The notes beneath the pieces are model-generated. The model ran no database searches, was not told the DNA's origin, and worked only from the letters and a program-made list of their open reading frames with translations. Below, one piece after another: positions 11,201-24,500 of a stretch of 64,000 nucleotides of DNA (within the stretch, counting starts at the first letter, position 1; the number at the start of each line of letters is the position of its first letter). This DNA is from Pseudomonas syringae CC1557 (GTDB lineage: Bacteria > Pseudomonadota > Gammaproteobacteria > Pseudomonadales > Pseudomonadaceae), in contig NZ_CP007014.1 of NCBI RefSeq assembly GCF_000452705.1, forward strand, positions 2,976,001 through 3,040,000, given 5' to 3'. Made by a program: the position numbers and the translations under genes.

Positions 11201-12132
11201 ACGCGGTCATCGGCACGGAAGTCGTAGTTGTCCCGCACCAGCCGCACGATGCCGTTGTGGGTCACGATCACGCCCTTGGGCATGCCGGTGGAGCCGGAGG
11301 TGTAGATGATGCACGCCGGGGTCTCGCCTGCGATTTCATCTGCAAGCGCGACTGGCCCCTGGTTAACCGCTGACAGCTCCAGGGTGTCGAGATTGAGTCT
11401 CGACGTGATCTCGGGTGCCGTCAGCTCGCTGCGGCTCAGCAACATGATTGCTTCGCTGTCCTCGAGCATGAAGCGCACACGCTCTTCGGGAGCCAGCCGA
11501 TCCAGCGCCAGATAAGCCGCGCCGCACTTGAGGGTCGCCAGCATACTGGTCAGCAGCTCCACCGAACGATCCAGCAGGATTGCCACTCGGGTTCCTGCTT
11601 TCACGCCGTGTTGGCGCAGATGCTGAGCCAGGGCGTTGGCGCGGCTGTCGAGTTCGGCGTAGGTCAGTGTCTGTTCACCCTGACGGGCCGCAAGCGCCTG
11701 AGGTCGGGACGCTGCCTGCGCCTCGAAAAGGCGGTGCATCAACTGACCCTGAGGGTAAGCACGGTCGGTTGCATTAAGACCGGTCAACAGATGCTGACGC
11801 TCGACTGCATCCACCAGTGGCACGTGTTCCAGAATGCGATGCTCATTGGCGACCATGGCTTCCAGCAAGCGCTGGAAATAGCCCAGGTAACGGACCATGG
11901 TGCTTTCGTCGAACAGCGCCGTGGCGTATTCCAGCGTGCCGACCAATTGATCGCCGACCTCGGTCATGTCCAGCACCAGATCGAACTTGGCCGTGTGGTC
12001 ATTTACCGCCACGCCTTGCAGGTTCATGTTGCCCAGCGACAGGTCGGACGTTTCGTTGTTCTGCCAGGACAACATGGCCTGGAAAATCGGGCTGTGAGAC
12101 AGGCTGCGTTGCGGGCGAACCACCTCGACCAC
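8284..12132 (-). CDS. sypC: sypC reading-frame segment 7: rest of module 12 and two thioesterases
   Basis: This is the longest open frame at the 3' end of sypC, 1282 residues. It begins inside a condensation domain ([20 protein letters not shown]), then carries the complete module-12 A and T domains and both thioesterases. It is not an independent gene. There is no ribosome site or domain start, and it joins the previous frame across the 583-bp deletion at about 12147. Confidence 0.8.
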   Translation of the reverse strand: MVEVVRPQRSLSHSPIFQAMLSWQNNETSDLSLGNMNLQGVAVNDHTAKFDLVLDMTEVGDQLVGTLEYATALFDESTMVRYLGYFQRLLEAMVANEHRILEHVPLVDAVERQHLLTGLNATDRAYPQGQLMHRLFEAQAASRPQALAARQGEQTLTYAELDSRANALAQHLRQHGVKAGTRVAILLDRSVELLTSMLATLKCGAAYLALDRLAPEERVRFMLEDSEAIMLLSRSELTAPEITSRLNLDTLELSAVNQGPVALADEIAGETPACIIYTSGSTGMPKGVIVTHNGIVRLVRDNYDFRADDRVAFSSNPAFDASSPEIWGALLNGGQSIIVEPSVLLDPAAFAALLKRHEVTVMFSSTALFNLYAGLIPEALAGLRMLECGGERADPASFRRVREHSSQVRLFNGYGPTEGTTCATRYEVFDVQPGTLSLPIGKPNANVRIYLLDACGEPVPMGCVGEIYIGGVGVALGYLNRPELTAERFSDDPFSQQTDARLYRTGDLARWLPDGNLEYLARNDGQVKIRGFRVEPGEVESSLHACDGVRNSVVVAREDSPGDTRLVAYYTVHADVEAPEAEALRAQLSAGLPEYMVPSVFICLQDLPLTLNGKVDVQALPAPTADQFASGAFEAPAGELEISLAKAWAEVLEVQQVGRHDSFFSLGGHSLMAVRLVNQLVQSGLSVSLADVFQHASVAALASLLGNRSKEVAPPQLHEQLVPVRTSGSQQPLFLVHEFTGQDAHFPALAVHIDSDIPVYGLSGVPLGQEQLWTMECMATRLLGAMRSVQPHGPYRLAGWSFGGLLAYEIAIQLEGMDEEVEFIGLIDTYMPRLVDQGRDRWDLQTAHRQHLLEHCEQFWRARGECTQALEALERVRENREALDFLGLLQYCREQGALPPELDIYTNEGLCQYLDREVAHGHAQANYTIYPNSVPLHLFTAIEWQPNSQRHSGYLGWDSVLPVSQLRSIKVAGDHLSMMKSPHIEGLGQAISQALADLPDRPRGADSIHRPLLTIQGGRRDHAPIFCVPGAGDSVTGFISLADALGPHWPIHGLQPRGLDGRTVPYSLVETAAEAYLQALDSTQPEGPVHLLGHSFGGWVAFEMATRLTARGREVSSLTLIDSESPGGNGVVGKPYTAIGVLERLIETMELAAGKPLGIDRTAFRAQDDIGQMRLLHAGMVRAGMLPQRSSPDAMRGPARAFGTALRTRYEPSQIYTGPVRLVLADDPVLDAAGNQREQQAMVSGWRQCAPDLTVWRGPGNHFTILKAQHVQHLANWWLPRR

Positions 12133-12599
12133 CTGTTCGAACGGCTCACCAGCAACACATGATCGTCCTCGGCCATGCGCACCAGGCGTCCCCGTACCAG
12201 CGGACCGTTGCGCAGATCGAAGCCCTCGTTGGCCTCTTCAGCGGTGATGGCGAGCAGTTGCTCTTCCGCATCCGCCTGATCGGTCAGCACCTGCAGTTGC
12301 AGGCTGAAACCGATATCGGCCGGGGCGATGTGCTGTACCGGATCCTGATCCTGCTCTTGCACAAAGGTCGTCCGCAGCACTTCGTGGCGGGCGACGATAC
12401 GGTCCAGCGCCTTCTCCAGCGCAGGATTGTCCAGAGTGCCACGTATACGCAGGCCGGCCGGGATATGGTAAGCCGCGCTGCCGCCTTCAAGCTGTGCGAG
12501 GAACCACAGACGCTGCTGGGAAAACGACAACGGCAAGGTCTGGTCGCGAGGCACCGGTACGATTGGTGGCTGAACGCTGCCTTTGGCTTCGGCGAGTAT
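8284..12599 (-). other. SypC module 12 (C-A-T, substrate uncertain) plus TE1-TE2
   Basis: C12 is of the LCL type at its start but lacks about 194 residues, including the HHxxxDG active site. The A4 motif FDASSPEIW is at about 11140-11180, and the extracted code is D-A-P-F-E-G-G-T-C. I cannot match it to a known substrate; Tyr is expected at this place in syringopeptin. T12 is GGHSLMAV (about 10110-10150). TE1 has GWSFGG (about 9717-9740) and TE2 has GHSFGG (about 8840-8860). Such tandem TEs cyclize long Pseudomonas lipopeptides. Confidence 0.8.
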
Positions 12600-15500
12600 C
12601 CGTGCCATGGCGGCGAGTTCAGGCTGGGCGAAGATATCCGCCAGGCCCAGCTCGACACCCAAGTGCTGGCGTACCTGGGAAATCAGGCGCATCGCCAGCA
12701 GCGAGTGCCCGCCCAGTTCGAAGAACTGGTCATGACGGCCCACCTGTTCCAGATCAAGCAGGTTTTGCCAGATATGCGCCAGCGCCACCTCGGTATCACC
12801 TTGCGGTTCCGCATGTTCGCGGCTGGCAAATGCCTCGGCTTGCGGAGCCGGCAAGGCGTTGCGGTCAAGCTTGCGGTTCGGCGTCAACGGCAAGGCGTCG
12901 AGGATCACGAACGCGCTCGGCAGCATGTATTCAGCCAGTTGCGGCGCCAGTTCGGTACGCAGGCTGGCGGCCGTCAGGTGCATATCAGGCTGCGCGACTA
13001 CGTAGCCCACCAGACGTTTATCGCCAGGATTATCTTCCCGAGCGATAACCACGGCTTCCTTGACGCCGGCGCAATTACCGAGGCGTGCTTCGATTTCGCC
13101 GAGTTCGATACGGAACCCGCGCACCTTGACCTGGAAGTCATTACGGCCTAGGTACTCGATCCGGCCGTCGGCCATGTAGCGCGCCAGGTCACCGGTTTTG
13201 TACATCCTGGCCTCAGCGCTGTTGCTGAACGGATCCGCGAGGAAGCGTTCGGCGTTGACCTCTTCAAGGTTCAGGTAACCGCGTGCCACGCCGTCGCCAC
13301 CGATGAAGATCTCACCGGCCACGCCGTATGGCACTGGCTGCTGATGGGCGTCGAGCAGGTAGATGCGGGTATTGGCCATCGGCTTGCCGATGGTCGCGTT
13401 GCCGCTGCCTTCGCTGCCGGTCACGGCGTCATGACTGACGTAGGCGGCGGTGCAGGAAACCGTGGCCTCGGTCGGGCCGTACGTGTTGATCAGACGGGTA
13501 TGCGCCGGGCGCACCTCGTCCCAGAGTTTGAGTTTCTGCGCGGACAGTGCGTCACCCGTGACATTGATCAGACGCACTTGTTGCAGGCGCTGAGCCGCGA
13601 CCTGCGGTTGCTTGTGCCATTCGGCTACCAGCGTGTGCCAGTGCGCAGCGGTCAAGTGCAGTACGGTCGGTTGAATGCCGTGAGTTTGAGTCCCTTCACT
13701 GCCGAAGATCTCGCGACTTGGCGCCAGCGTGGCGCCAGCCAGCAGCGCCGGGAAGATTTCCTCCACCGAGAGGTCGAAGTTCAAGGTGTTCTGTTGCAAC
13801 ACGGTGTCGCTCTGGGACAGGGCAAACAGACGTGCCGCATCGACGCTGTAGTTGACCAGACCGCGATGCTCGATCATTACCCCCTTCGGATTGCCAGTCG
13901 AGCCCGAGGTGTAGATCACATACGCCAGGTTGCGCACGCCGAGGGCCTCCACCACTGGGTTGTCGTCTCGTTCGGTAAAGGTGGTGCGCTGATCGTTGTC
14001 GAGCAACACCACCGGCAAAGCAAGGGTCGGCAAGCGTTTCTGCAGATCACGCTGGGTCAGCAATGCGGTTGGCTGGCTGTCGTTGATCATGTAGGCCAGG
14101 CGCTCGGCCGGATACGCCGGATCTAGCGGTACATAAGCCGCCCCTGCCTTGAGCACACCGAGCAGACCGATCATCATTTCCACGCCGCGCTCGACGCAGA
14201 TCGCCACCCGATAGTCCGGGCCGATGCCCAGGCCGATCAGGTGATGGGCCAGACGGTTGGCCTGACGGTTCAATTCGGCATAGCTCAAGCGCTGCGCCTC
14301 GTATAACAAGGCGATGGCGTTGGGCTGTGCCTGGACCTTTGCTTCGAACAGCTGATGAATCGTGCAGTCCTGCGGGTAAGGCACATCGGTAGCGTTAAGC
14401 TCGACCAGCAGATGCTGGCGCTCCACCGCATCAAGCAACGGCACCTGCTCCAGCAACTGGCGGTCGTCGGCGACCATCGCTTCCAGCAAACGCTGGAAGT
14501 AGCCCAGGTAGCGCTGCATGGTGCTCTCGTCGAACAGTGCCGTGGCGTACTCCAGCGTGCCGATCAATTGGTCGCCAACCTCGGTCATGTCCAGCGTCAG
14601 GTCGAACTTGGCCGTATGGCCTGCTACAGCGACGCCTTGCAGGGTCATGTCGCCAAGCGCCAGGTCGGACGCTTCGTTGTTCTGCCACGACAACATGGCC
14701 TGGAAGATCGGGCTGTGGGACAGGCTGCGTTGTGGGCGAACCACCTCGACCACCTGTTCGAACGGCAGGTCCTGATTCGCCTGGGCGGCCAGGGTCTGCT
14801 GTTTGACCTGCTGCAACAGACTTTGGACGCTCGGTGTCCCTGAGAGGTCGACGCGCACGGCCAGGGTGTTGACGAAGAACCCGATCAGGTCCTCCACCTC
14901 GGCGCGCATGCGGTTGGCCACCGGCGTACCGATGACCACGTCGTCCTGACCAGCCAAACGTCCCAGCAGCGCAGCCCATGCGGCCATGACCGTCATGAAC
15001 AGGCTGCTGCCATGCCGCTGGCTCAGCGCCTTGAGGCCACGGGTCAGGTCGGCGTCGAGCACCAGCCCGAGCAACTGACCACTGTAGTCCTGCTGCGCCG
15101 GCCGTGGCCGGTCGCTCGGCAAGGTCAGCAAGGACGGCGCACCGGCCAGAGTCTGCTGCCAGTACTGACGCTGTTGCTGCAGCACATCGCCGCTCAGCCA
15201 GTTGCGCTGCCACAGCGCGTAATCGGCGTATTGCACTGGCAACGCGGGCAACGGATCTTCGGCGCCCTCGCTGAACGCTGCATAGAGCAGGCCCAGTTCA
15301 CGGGTCAACACGCCAGCGGACCAGCCGTCAGAGACGATGTGGTGCATCGTCACCAGCAACACATGGTCGTCATCGGCCAGGCATACCAGGCGTCCGCGCA
15401 CCAGCGGGCCATTGAGCAAATCAAAGCCCTCTTCGGCCTCTTCTGCGGCGATGGCGAGCAATTGTTGTTCCGCATCGGCCTGCCCGGTCAGCACCTGAAG

Positions 15501-18500
15501 TTGCAGGCTGAAACCGATATCGGCCGGGGCGATACGCTGCAGCGGATCCTGGTCCTGCTCTTGTACAAAAGTCGTACGCAACGCCTCGTGGCGCGCAACG
15601 ATACGGTCCAGCGCTCGTTTCAGTGCGTCCTGATCTAGGCTGCCGCGCAGACGCAGACCGGCTGGAATGTGATAAGCCTCACTGCCGCCGTCCAACTGTG
15701 CGAGGAACCACAGGCGTTGTTGGGCAAACGACAGCGGCAAAGCCTGATCGCGAGACACCGGCACGATGGGCTGTTGGCGGCTGCCGGCAGCGTGCGCCAC
15801 TACCTGAGCCAGCGCCGCCAGTTCAGGCTGGGCGAAGATGTCCGCCAGGCTCAGCTCGACGCCCATGCGCTGACGCACTTGGGAAATCAGACGCATCGCC
15901 AGCAGCGAGTGCCCGCCCAGCTCGAAGAAGTGGTCATGACGGCCTACTGCTTCCAGGTTGAGCAGGTTCTGCCAGATCTGCGCCAGGGCTTTTTCGCTGG
16001 TGCCTTGTGGGGCGACATGTTGACGACTGGCAAAAGCATCGTCCGCCGGGGCCGGCAAGGCCTTGCGATCGAGTTTGCGGTTCGGCGTCAGCGGCAAGGC
16101 GTCGAGGATCACGAACGCGCTTGGCAGCATGTACTCGGCCAGTTGCGGCGCCAGTTCGGCGCGCAGTCTGGCGACATCCAGACTCGCTTGTGGCTGGGCG
16201 ATCACGTAGGCCACGAGCCGTTTTTCACCAGGATTGTCCTCCCGGGCGATCACCACTGCTTCCTTGACCCCTTTGCAACTGCCGAGACGGGCTTCGATTT
16301 CGCCCAGTTCGATGCGGAAACCGCGCACCTTGACCTGGAAGTCGTTACGCCCCAGGTACTCGATACGGCCGTCGGCCATGTAGCGTGCCAAATCGCCGGT
16401 TTTGTACATCCTGGCGTCAACGCTGTTGCTGAACGGATCCGCGAGGAAGCGTTCGGCGTTGACCTCTTCAAGGTTCAGGTAACCGCGTGCCACGCCGGCC
16501 CCACCGATGAATATCTCACCGGCCACGCCGTAGGGCACTGGCTGCTGGTGAGCATCGAGTAGGTAGATGCGCGTGTTGGCCATCGGTTTGCCGATGGTCG
16601 CGTTGCCGCTGCCTTCGCTGCCGGTCACAGCATCGTGACTGACGTAAGCCGCAGTGCAGGAAACGGTGGCCTCGGTCGGACCGTAAGTATTGATCAGGCG
16701 GGTATGCGCCGGGCGCACCTCATCCCAGAGCTTGAGTTTCTGCGCTGACACTGCGTCACCGGTGACGTTGATCAGGCGCACCTCGGCCAGGCGTTGTTCA
16801 GCGGCCTGGGGCTGGTTGTGCCATTCGGCCACCAGCGTGTGCCAGTGCGCGGCAGTCAAGTGCAGGACGGTCGGGTAAATACCGTGATTTTCAGTGCCCT
16901 CACTGCCGAAGATTTCGCGGCTCGGCGCCAGGGTGGCACCGGCCAGCAGTGCCGGGAAGATCTCCTCCACCGACAGGTCGAAGTTAAGGGTGTTCTGTTG
17001 CAGCACGGTGTCGCTCTGGGACAGGCCAAACAGGCGTGCAGCATCGACGCTGTAGTTGACCAGGCCACGGTGTTCGATCATCACCCCCTTGGGGTTGCCA
17101 GTGGAACCCGAGGTGTAGATCACATAGGCCAGGTTGCGCACGCCGAGAGTCGCTACGACGGGGTTGTCATCACACTCGCTGAAGCCTTGGCAATGATCGT
17201 CGTCGAGCAATACCAGCGGCATGGACAGTGCGGGCAAGCGCTCCTGCAAGCCGCGCTGGGTGAGCAACGCCGCTGGCTTACTGTCGCTGATCATGTACGC
17301 CAGGCGCTCGGCGGGGTACGCCGGGTCCAGCGGCACGTAGGCGGCACCGGCTTTCAGCACACCGAGCAGGCCGACTATCATTTTCACCCCGCGTTCGACG
17401 CAGATCGCCACCCGATCATCCGGTCCGATGCCCAGGCCGATCAGGTGATGAGCCAGACGGTTGGCCTGGCGGTTCAGTTCGGCATAGCTCAAGCGCTGCG
17501 CCTGGAAGGCCACGGCGATGGCATCGGGCTGTGCCTGGACCTGTTCTTCGAACAGCTGATGAATCGTGCAGTCTTGCGGGTAAGGCACGTCGGTAGCGTT
17601 AAGCTCGACCAGCAGATGCTTGCGTTCCGCCGCATCGAGCAGTGGCACATGCTCCAGTACCTGGCGGTCATCGGCGACCATGGCATGCAGCAAACGCTGC
17701 AGGTAGCCCAGATAACGCGCGACGGTGCTTTCATCGAACAATGCGGTGGCGTATTCCAGCGAACCGAACAGTTGCCCCTGCGCTTCGCCGATGTCCAGCG
17801 ACAGATCAAACTTGGCCAGCGTATGGCCCGCACTCAGGCTTTCCAGTTGCAGATCGCCGAGGGCCAAATCCCCACCGCCCATGTCCTGCCAGCTCAGCAT
17901 GGCCTGGAACACCGGGCTGTGCGACAGGCTGCGCACCGGCTTGATCACTTCCACCACTTGTTCGAACGGCAGGTCCTGATGGTCCTGCGCGCCTAAGGTG
18001 TTGGTCTTGACCCGCGCCAGCAGCGTCTCTACCGTCGGCTTGTCACTGAGGTCGACGCGGATCGCCAGCGTGTTGACGAACAGGCCCACCAGGCCCTCGG
18101 TCTCACTGCGTGTGCGGTTGGCCACTGGCGTGCCGATGACCACATCGTCCTGACCGGACAGACGTCCCAACAGCGCAGCCCAGGCGGCCATTACAGTCAT
18201 GAACAGGGTGCTGCCGTGACGCTGGCTCAAGGCTTTGAGGCCGCGCGTCAGGTCCTGATCGAAAACGATGGGTAGCATCGCACCGGCATAGTCCTGCTGC
18301 GCCGGACGTACCCGGTCGGTGGGCAACATCAGCAGCGCCGGAGCGTCTGCCAGGGTTTGCCGCCAGTACTCGCTTTGTTGCTGCAACAGATCGCCGCTCA
18401 ACCAGCGACGCTGCCACACCGCGTAGTCCAGGTAGTGCAGCGTCAGAGGCGTCAGCGGGTCGTCCTGGCCCTGACTGAATGCCGCATAGAGCGCGGCCAG

Positions 18501-21500
18501 TTCACGGGTCAGCACGCCAATCGACCAGCCATCGGACACGATGTGGTGCATGGTCAGCAACAGGACGTGATGGTCCTCGGCCATACGAATCAGACGGCCA
18601 CGAATCAACGGGCCCTGTTCCAGATTGAAGGCTTGCAGCGACTCTTCGCTGGCGAGTGCCTGAAGCTTCTCTTTGGCATCCACCAGCCCTTGCAGATCAT
18701 GCAATTGCAGGTTGAAGCCGGCATCCGCCGGGCTGATCCGTTGCAATGGCTGTTCGTCATTGCCCTGAATGAAGGTGGTGCGCAAGCCCTCATGGCGCGC
18801 CACGATGCGCTCCAGCGCTCGTTGCATGGCCGCGCGATCCAGCTCGCCACGCAGGCTCAGGCCGACAGGCATGTGGTAGGCCGCGCTGGCGCCTTCCATC
18901 TGTGCGAGGAACCACAGACGTTGCTGGCCGAACGACAATGGCCAGACCTGGTCGCGTGCCACTGGCACGATATCCGGCAGGATGCTGCGCCCGGCCTGGG
19001 CGATGGCCAGTGCCAGGGCGCTCAGTTCGGGGTGGGCAAACAGCGCCGCGAGGCTCAGTTCGACACCCAGTTGCTGGCGAATCTGCGAAATCAAACGCAT
19101 GGCCAGCAATGAATGGCCGCCCAGCTCGAAGAACTGGTCGTGCCTTCCAACCTGCGTGACGCCCAGCAAGTCTTGCCAGATCTCGGCGATCAGTATTTCC
19201 CTCTCGCCTTGCGGGGCTTCATAGCCACGGCTGATCAATGCGCCCTCGCCCGGCGCAGGTAACGCCTTGCGGTCGAGTTTGCCGTTGGGCGTGAGAGGCA
19301 ATGCGTCGAGACGCACGTAAGCCACCGGGACCATGTAGGCCGGCAACTGCCCCATTAGCCAGCCGCGCAAGCTGTCGATGACCGGCTCCGTTTGCGCGGA
19401 CTGAACGGTGTAATAGGCCACCAGGCGTGTGTCGCCCGGCACATCCTCGCGAGCTGTCACTACGGCTTCGTGGACGGCCGGGTGTTTGGCCAGACACGCG
19501 TCGATCTCGCCCAGCTCGATACGGAAACCACGAATCTTCACCTGATCGTCGTTACGGCCCAGGTATTCGATATTGCCGTCTGGCAAGTAGCGCCCCAGGT
19601 CACCAGTGCGGTACATGCGTGCTGCTGGGTTTTGGCTGAACGGGTCGTTGAGGAAGCGTTCGGCAGTGAGGTCGTCACGGTTCAGATAACCCCGCGCCAC
19701 ACCGGCACCGCCGATGTAGATTTCACCGACAACCCCCATCGGCACAGGCTGTTGCTGTGGGTCCAGCAGATAAAACTGCGTGTTGCCGACCGGTTTGCCG
19801 ATGTGTGCAGCGAAACCGTCTTCGCGGTCCATCGCCACCCAGCTTGAATAGGTGGTGGTTTCAGACGGGCCATAGAGGTTGCACAGGCGCTGCACGCCAG
19901 TCTTCTCGAACAGCGATTCCACCAGGCTGCGCTTGAGCGCTTCACCGGCCACGTTCACGGTGTGGACCGATGCCGGCAGACCGTTAACGTCCAGCAGTGC
20001 TTTCAGCGCCGACGGTACGGTATTGATCAGGCCGATATCGTGCTCGCCGTGCTGCAGTTGCAGAACATCTTTCACCACATTGATGCTGCCGCCCGACGTG
20101 AGCGGCGCGAAGCACTCGTAGACCGCAAGGTCGAAGTTCAGCGAAGTGGAGAACAGCGTTTTTTCCAGTGCAGAACCGTCGAAAGCGGTGTGCGCCCAGG
20201 TCAGGAAGTTCACGGTGTTGCGGTGTTCGATCATCACGCCTTTCGGCAGACCGGTCGAACCCGAGGTGTAGATCAGGTACGCCAGATGCGCCGAAGTCAG
20301 CCCCTGCACCTGCGGATTCTGGACGGATTCGTCCTGCCAATCGCTCAGATCAAGATTGATGACAGGTACCGAAACGTCGGCCAGCAAGTCCTGAGTGGCG
20401 GTTTGAGCCAGTACTGCAGCAGGCGCGCTGTCCTGCAACATGTAAGCGATGCGTTCTGCCGGATACGCCGGATCCAGCGGCACATAACCGCCACCCGCCT
20501 TGAGAATCGCCAGCAGGCCGACGACCATCTCGGCACCGCGCTCAACGCAGATTCCGACGCGGGAATCCGGTTGAACGCCCTGTTTAAGCAGCGCATGCGC
20601 CAAGCGGTTGGCCTGCTCGTTAAGCTCGCCATACGTCAGACGCGCCTCGCCATGCACCACGGCTAAAGCACCCGGTGTGCGCTCGACCTGGGCTTCGAAC
20701 ATCCCGTTGATGGTCTGCTGCTGCGAGTAATCCAGCGCGGTAGCGTTCAGGCCATGCACCAGGTGCTCACGCTCCGCCGCTGACAGAACCGACAAGCCTG
20801 CCAGCGGCACTTCGCCGGACTGCTCCAGTGCGCTGACCAAATTCTCCAGAGTGGTCTGCACATACGCGCAGACGCGCTGCGCGTCGATGCTGGCACTGGC
20901 TTGAATCGTTAAGCTGAAGCCCGTTCCCTCATCGTTTACTGAAAGGGTCAGCGGATAATTGGTGCGCTCTTCGCCGCGCAGGCTTTCGATGCCTTGCCAG
21001 GCGTCCAGTGTCTGCTGGCTGGCCTCACCGGCGAGATGCCGGTAGTTGAGCAAGGCGCTGAACAGCGGTGTCGAAGCGGACACGCCACTGCAACGTTGTG
21101 CCAGTACCAGCGAGGCGTGCTCATGGGCCAGCAGCCCGCTGAGCCTGGCGTGGGTAGCCTTCAGACCGCTGTGCACGCCCTGCTCGCCCAGCGTGACACG
21201 CAACGGCAAGGTGTTGATGAACATCCCCAGCGCCCGGTCAGACCCGGCACCACCCTGCAGGCGGCCGAGCAATACCGTGCCGAACACCACATCCTCTTTG
21301 CCTGACAAAGCGCCCAGAACACGCGCCCATGCCAGGTGATACAGACTGGCGGAGCTGACCCCGAACTGACGGGCCTGCAAGCGCACGCGGCGGCTCAGGT
21401 CCATGTCGACCCGCTGGTGTGCTTCCTCGATACCGCGACCATCGCCCTGCACGTCCAGCAGGCCGAACGGCAGCGTCGGCTCATCGATGTCACCGAGCAT

Positions 21501-24500
21501 GTCGCGGAAAAACGCTTCGTGCTCCTCGCGGCTCACGCCGAGCATGGCTTGCGCCACGTAATTGCGGTAAGGCACGGACGGTGGTAGAGAGGCTTGCTGC
21601 CCGAGCATGTACGACTCGATTTCGCTGGTGATAATGCGCAGCGACGTGGCGTCGTCCACCAGGTGATGGAACAACAGCATGCCCAGCCAGCGGTCGTTCT
21701 CCGCGTCATGTGCATAACCGATGCGCAACATCGGCGCCTGACGAATGTCCAGGCGCGTGTGACGAGGGTCCAGGCGCTTGAGCAGTTGTTCGGCGATGTC
21801 GCCATCGGCCGGGTTCAGTACCAACTCATCCATACCCAGCGGCGCTTCACGCCAGATCACCTGCACCGCTGCATCGAGACGCTCCCACAGCACGGCGGTG
21901 CGCAGGATATCGTGCCGGGCGATCACGCCTTGCAGCGCCTGGCCAAAACTGTGCAGGCGCTCGAGGCTGTCAAAGGCAAACAGTGCGTATTGCAGATACG
22001 GGTCACCCTCGGTCGCCGCAAGGTGGTGATACAAAATCCCTTCCTGCAGCGGCGCCAGGGCGTAGATATCCTGCACGTTGGCCAGACCGCCGGGCACACT
22101 TGCCACCACGCGGTCGATATCATCCTGGCTCAGCGCTGCCAGAGGCAGCATGTCCGGAGTGATGCGCTCGCAGCCGGCATGAATAAGATTGGCGGGTACT
22201 TCTACTGCACCCTCGCCGCCCACCGCTGCCGCCAGGGCGGACAGGGTCGGCTGACTGAACAGCACGCGCACATCGGCAACCAGATCGATCTGGCGCATGC
22301 GCTCGATCAGTTTCACGGCCAGCAGCGAGTGACCGCCCAGTTCGAAGAAGTTGTCATTGCGACCGACCTGCTCCAGTTGCAGCAGGTCTTGCCAGATCCG
22401 CGCAATGGCCATCTCGGTGTCGTTTTCAGGTGCTGCGTAGCCACGACTGGCCAGCGCCGAGCGATCGGGCATCGGCAAAGCCTTGCGGTCGAGCTTGCCG
22501 TTGGCCGTCAGTGGCAACTCATCGAGTTGCACATAGGCTGCGGGCACCATGTGCTCAGGCAATGCACCCTGCAGATGCTCGCGCAGGCTTTCGATGTCCA
22601 GCAGGCTTTCCGGCTGCTGCGCCGTGACATAAGCCACCAGACGCTTGTCCCCGGGCACATCCTCACGACACAACACAACGGCATCGCGGACGTCAGGATA
22701 TTCAGCCAGACGCGCTTCGATCTCGCCCAGTTCGATACGGAAACCACGAATCTTCACCTGCTCATCGTTGCGCCCCAGGTATTCAAGGCTGCCGTCGGCC
22801 AGCCAGCGTCCCAGGTCGCCGGTGCGGTACATCCGCTCATCCGCTGCGTGGCTGAACGGGTTATCGAGGAAACGTTCGGCGGTCAGTGCTTCACGGTTCA
22901 GGTAGCCCCGAGCCACACCGGCGCCGCCAACATACAGCTCGCCGACCACTCCCACCGGCACAGGCTCGCCGCGGGCATCAAGGATATACAGCTGCAAGTC
23001 GGGAATGCGCCTGCCGATCGGGCTGGCGCCGAGACGCTGGGCGTCTTCAGGCTGCAAGGGGTAATAGGTCACATGCACCGTGGTTTCGGTGATGCCGTAC
23101 ATGTTCACCAGTTGTGTGCCGGCGTTCGCTTGCCGGGCGTACCACGGCTTGAGCATCGCCGTTTCCAGCGCTTCACCACCGAAAATCACCTGACGCAGCG
23201 AATGTGCCTGAGTGTTTTCAGCTTGGGCAGCAATCAGTTGACGGAACGCACTTGGCGTCTGGTTGAGCACCGTCACCCCGGTACTGCACAGCAGGTTATA
23301 GAAGTCTTCGGGCGAGCGGCTGACCAGTTGCGGGACGATCAACAGACGGCCACCGTGCAGCAATGCGCCCCAGATTTCCCAGACCGAGAAGTCGAAGGCG
23401 AACGAATGGAACAGCGCCCACACGTCCTGTTCATTGAAGCTGAACCATTCTTCTGTGGCCGAGAACAGCCGCGCAACGTTGCGATGCTCGACCATCACAC
23501 CTTTGGGCAGACCGGTGGAGCCGGAGGTGTAGATCACATAAGCAAGGTTAGTGGGCTTTACCGGCACCTGCGGATTGCAGACGGATTCGTCCTGCAAGTC
23601 GGCATCGTCGAGATTGATGACGGGGACTTCCGTCACCGGCAGGGCTTGCTGCACCGACTGCTGGCTCAACAACGCCACCGGTGCGCTGTCGCCGAGGGTG
23701 TAGGCCAGGCGTTCAAGCGGGTAAGCCGGGTCCATTGGCACATAACCGGCCCCGGACTTGAGAACCCCCAGCAAGCCGATAATCATCTCCGGACCACGTT
23801 CGACACAGATCGCCACGCGATCATCCGGGCGCACACCCAGGGCCAGCAAACGATGTGCGACCTGGTTGGCACGTGCGTTGAGTTCGCCGTAGCTCAGGGT
23901 CTGCTCTTCGAACACCAGCGCCACGGCGTCTGGCTGTTGTGCGGCGCGGGCTTCGAATTGCAGGTGAATCGGTGTCTCGCTCGTATAGGCAGTGCCGGGC
24001 TGCTTGCACTGTTCAAGCAGCTGCTCGCGCTCGCTGTCCGGCAGTATGGAAATAGCGTGCAACGGGGTCTGCGGCGCCTGCTCCAGCGCGTTGACCAGAT
24101 TGCTCAAGGTTTGCTGCATGTAGGCGCAGATACGTGCGCCGTCGATCAGCGGTACAGTCTGTACGGTCAACAGGAAGTCTTCGCCCCGGTCATCGACGTT
24201 TAGGGTCAATGGATAGTTGGTGCGTTCTTCATCGCCCAGCGCCAGCGCGTGCATGCCATTCCAGGCCGTCAGCGTCTCATCGGTCACGGCAACGCTGGTG
24301 TGGCGATAGTTGAGCAAAGCGCTGAACAGCGGTGTCGGTGCGATCACGCCACTGCAGCGCTGGGCCAGTGCCAGCGAGGCATGCTCATGCCCGAGTAACC
24401 CGGTCAAGCGCCGGTGCGTGGCCTTGACCCCGTCACGCACGCCTTGGTCGCCCAGGCTCACACGCAGCGGCAAGGTGTTGATAAACACGCCCAGAGCTCG

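Noticed and set aside
9757..11373. Long plus-strand open frame (538 codons) antisense to sypC
   Set aside because: Composition is His/Gln/Arg-rich, as expected from the complement of NRPS codons. There is no ribosome site or known domain, and similar frames recur at every module.
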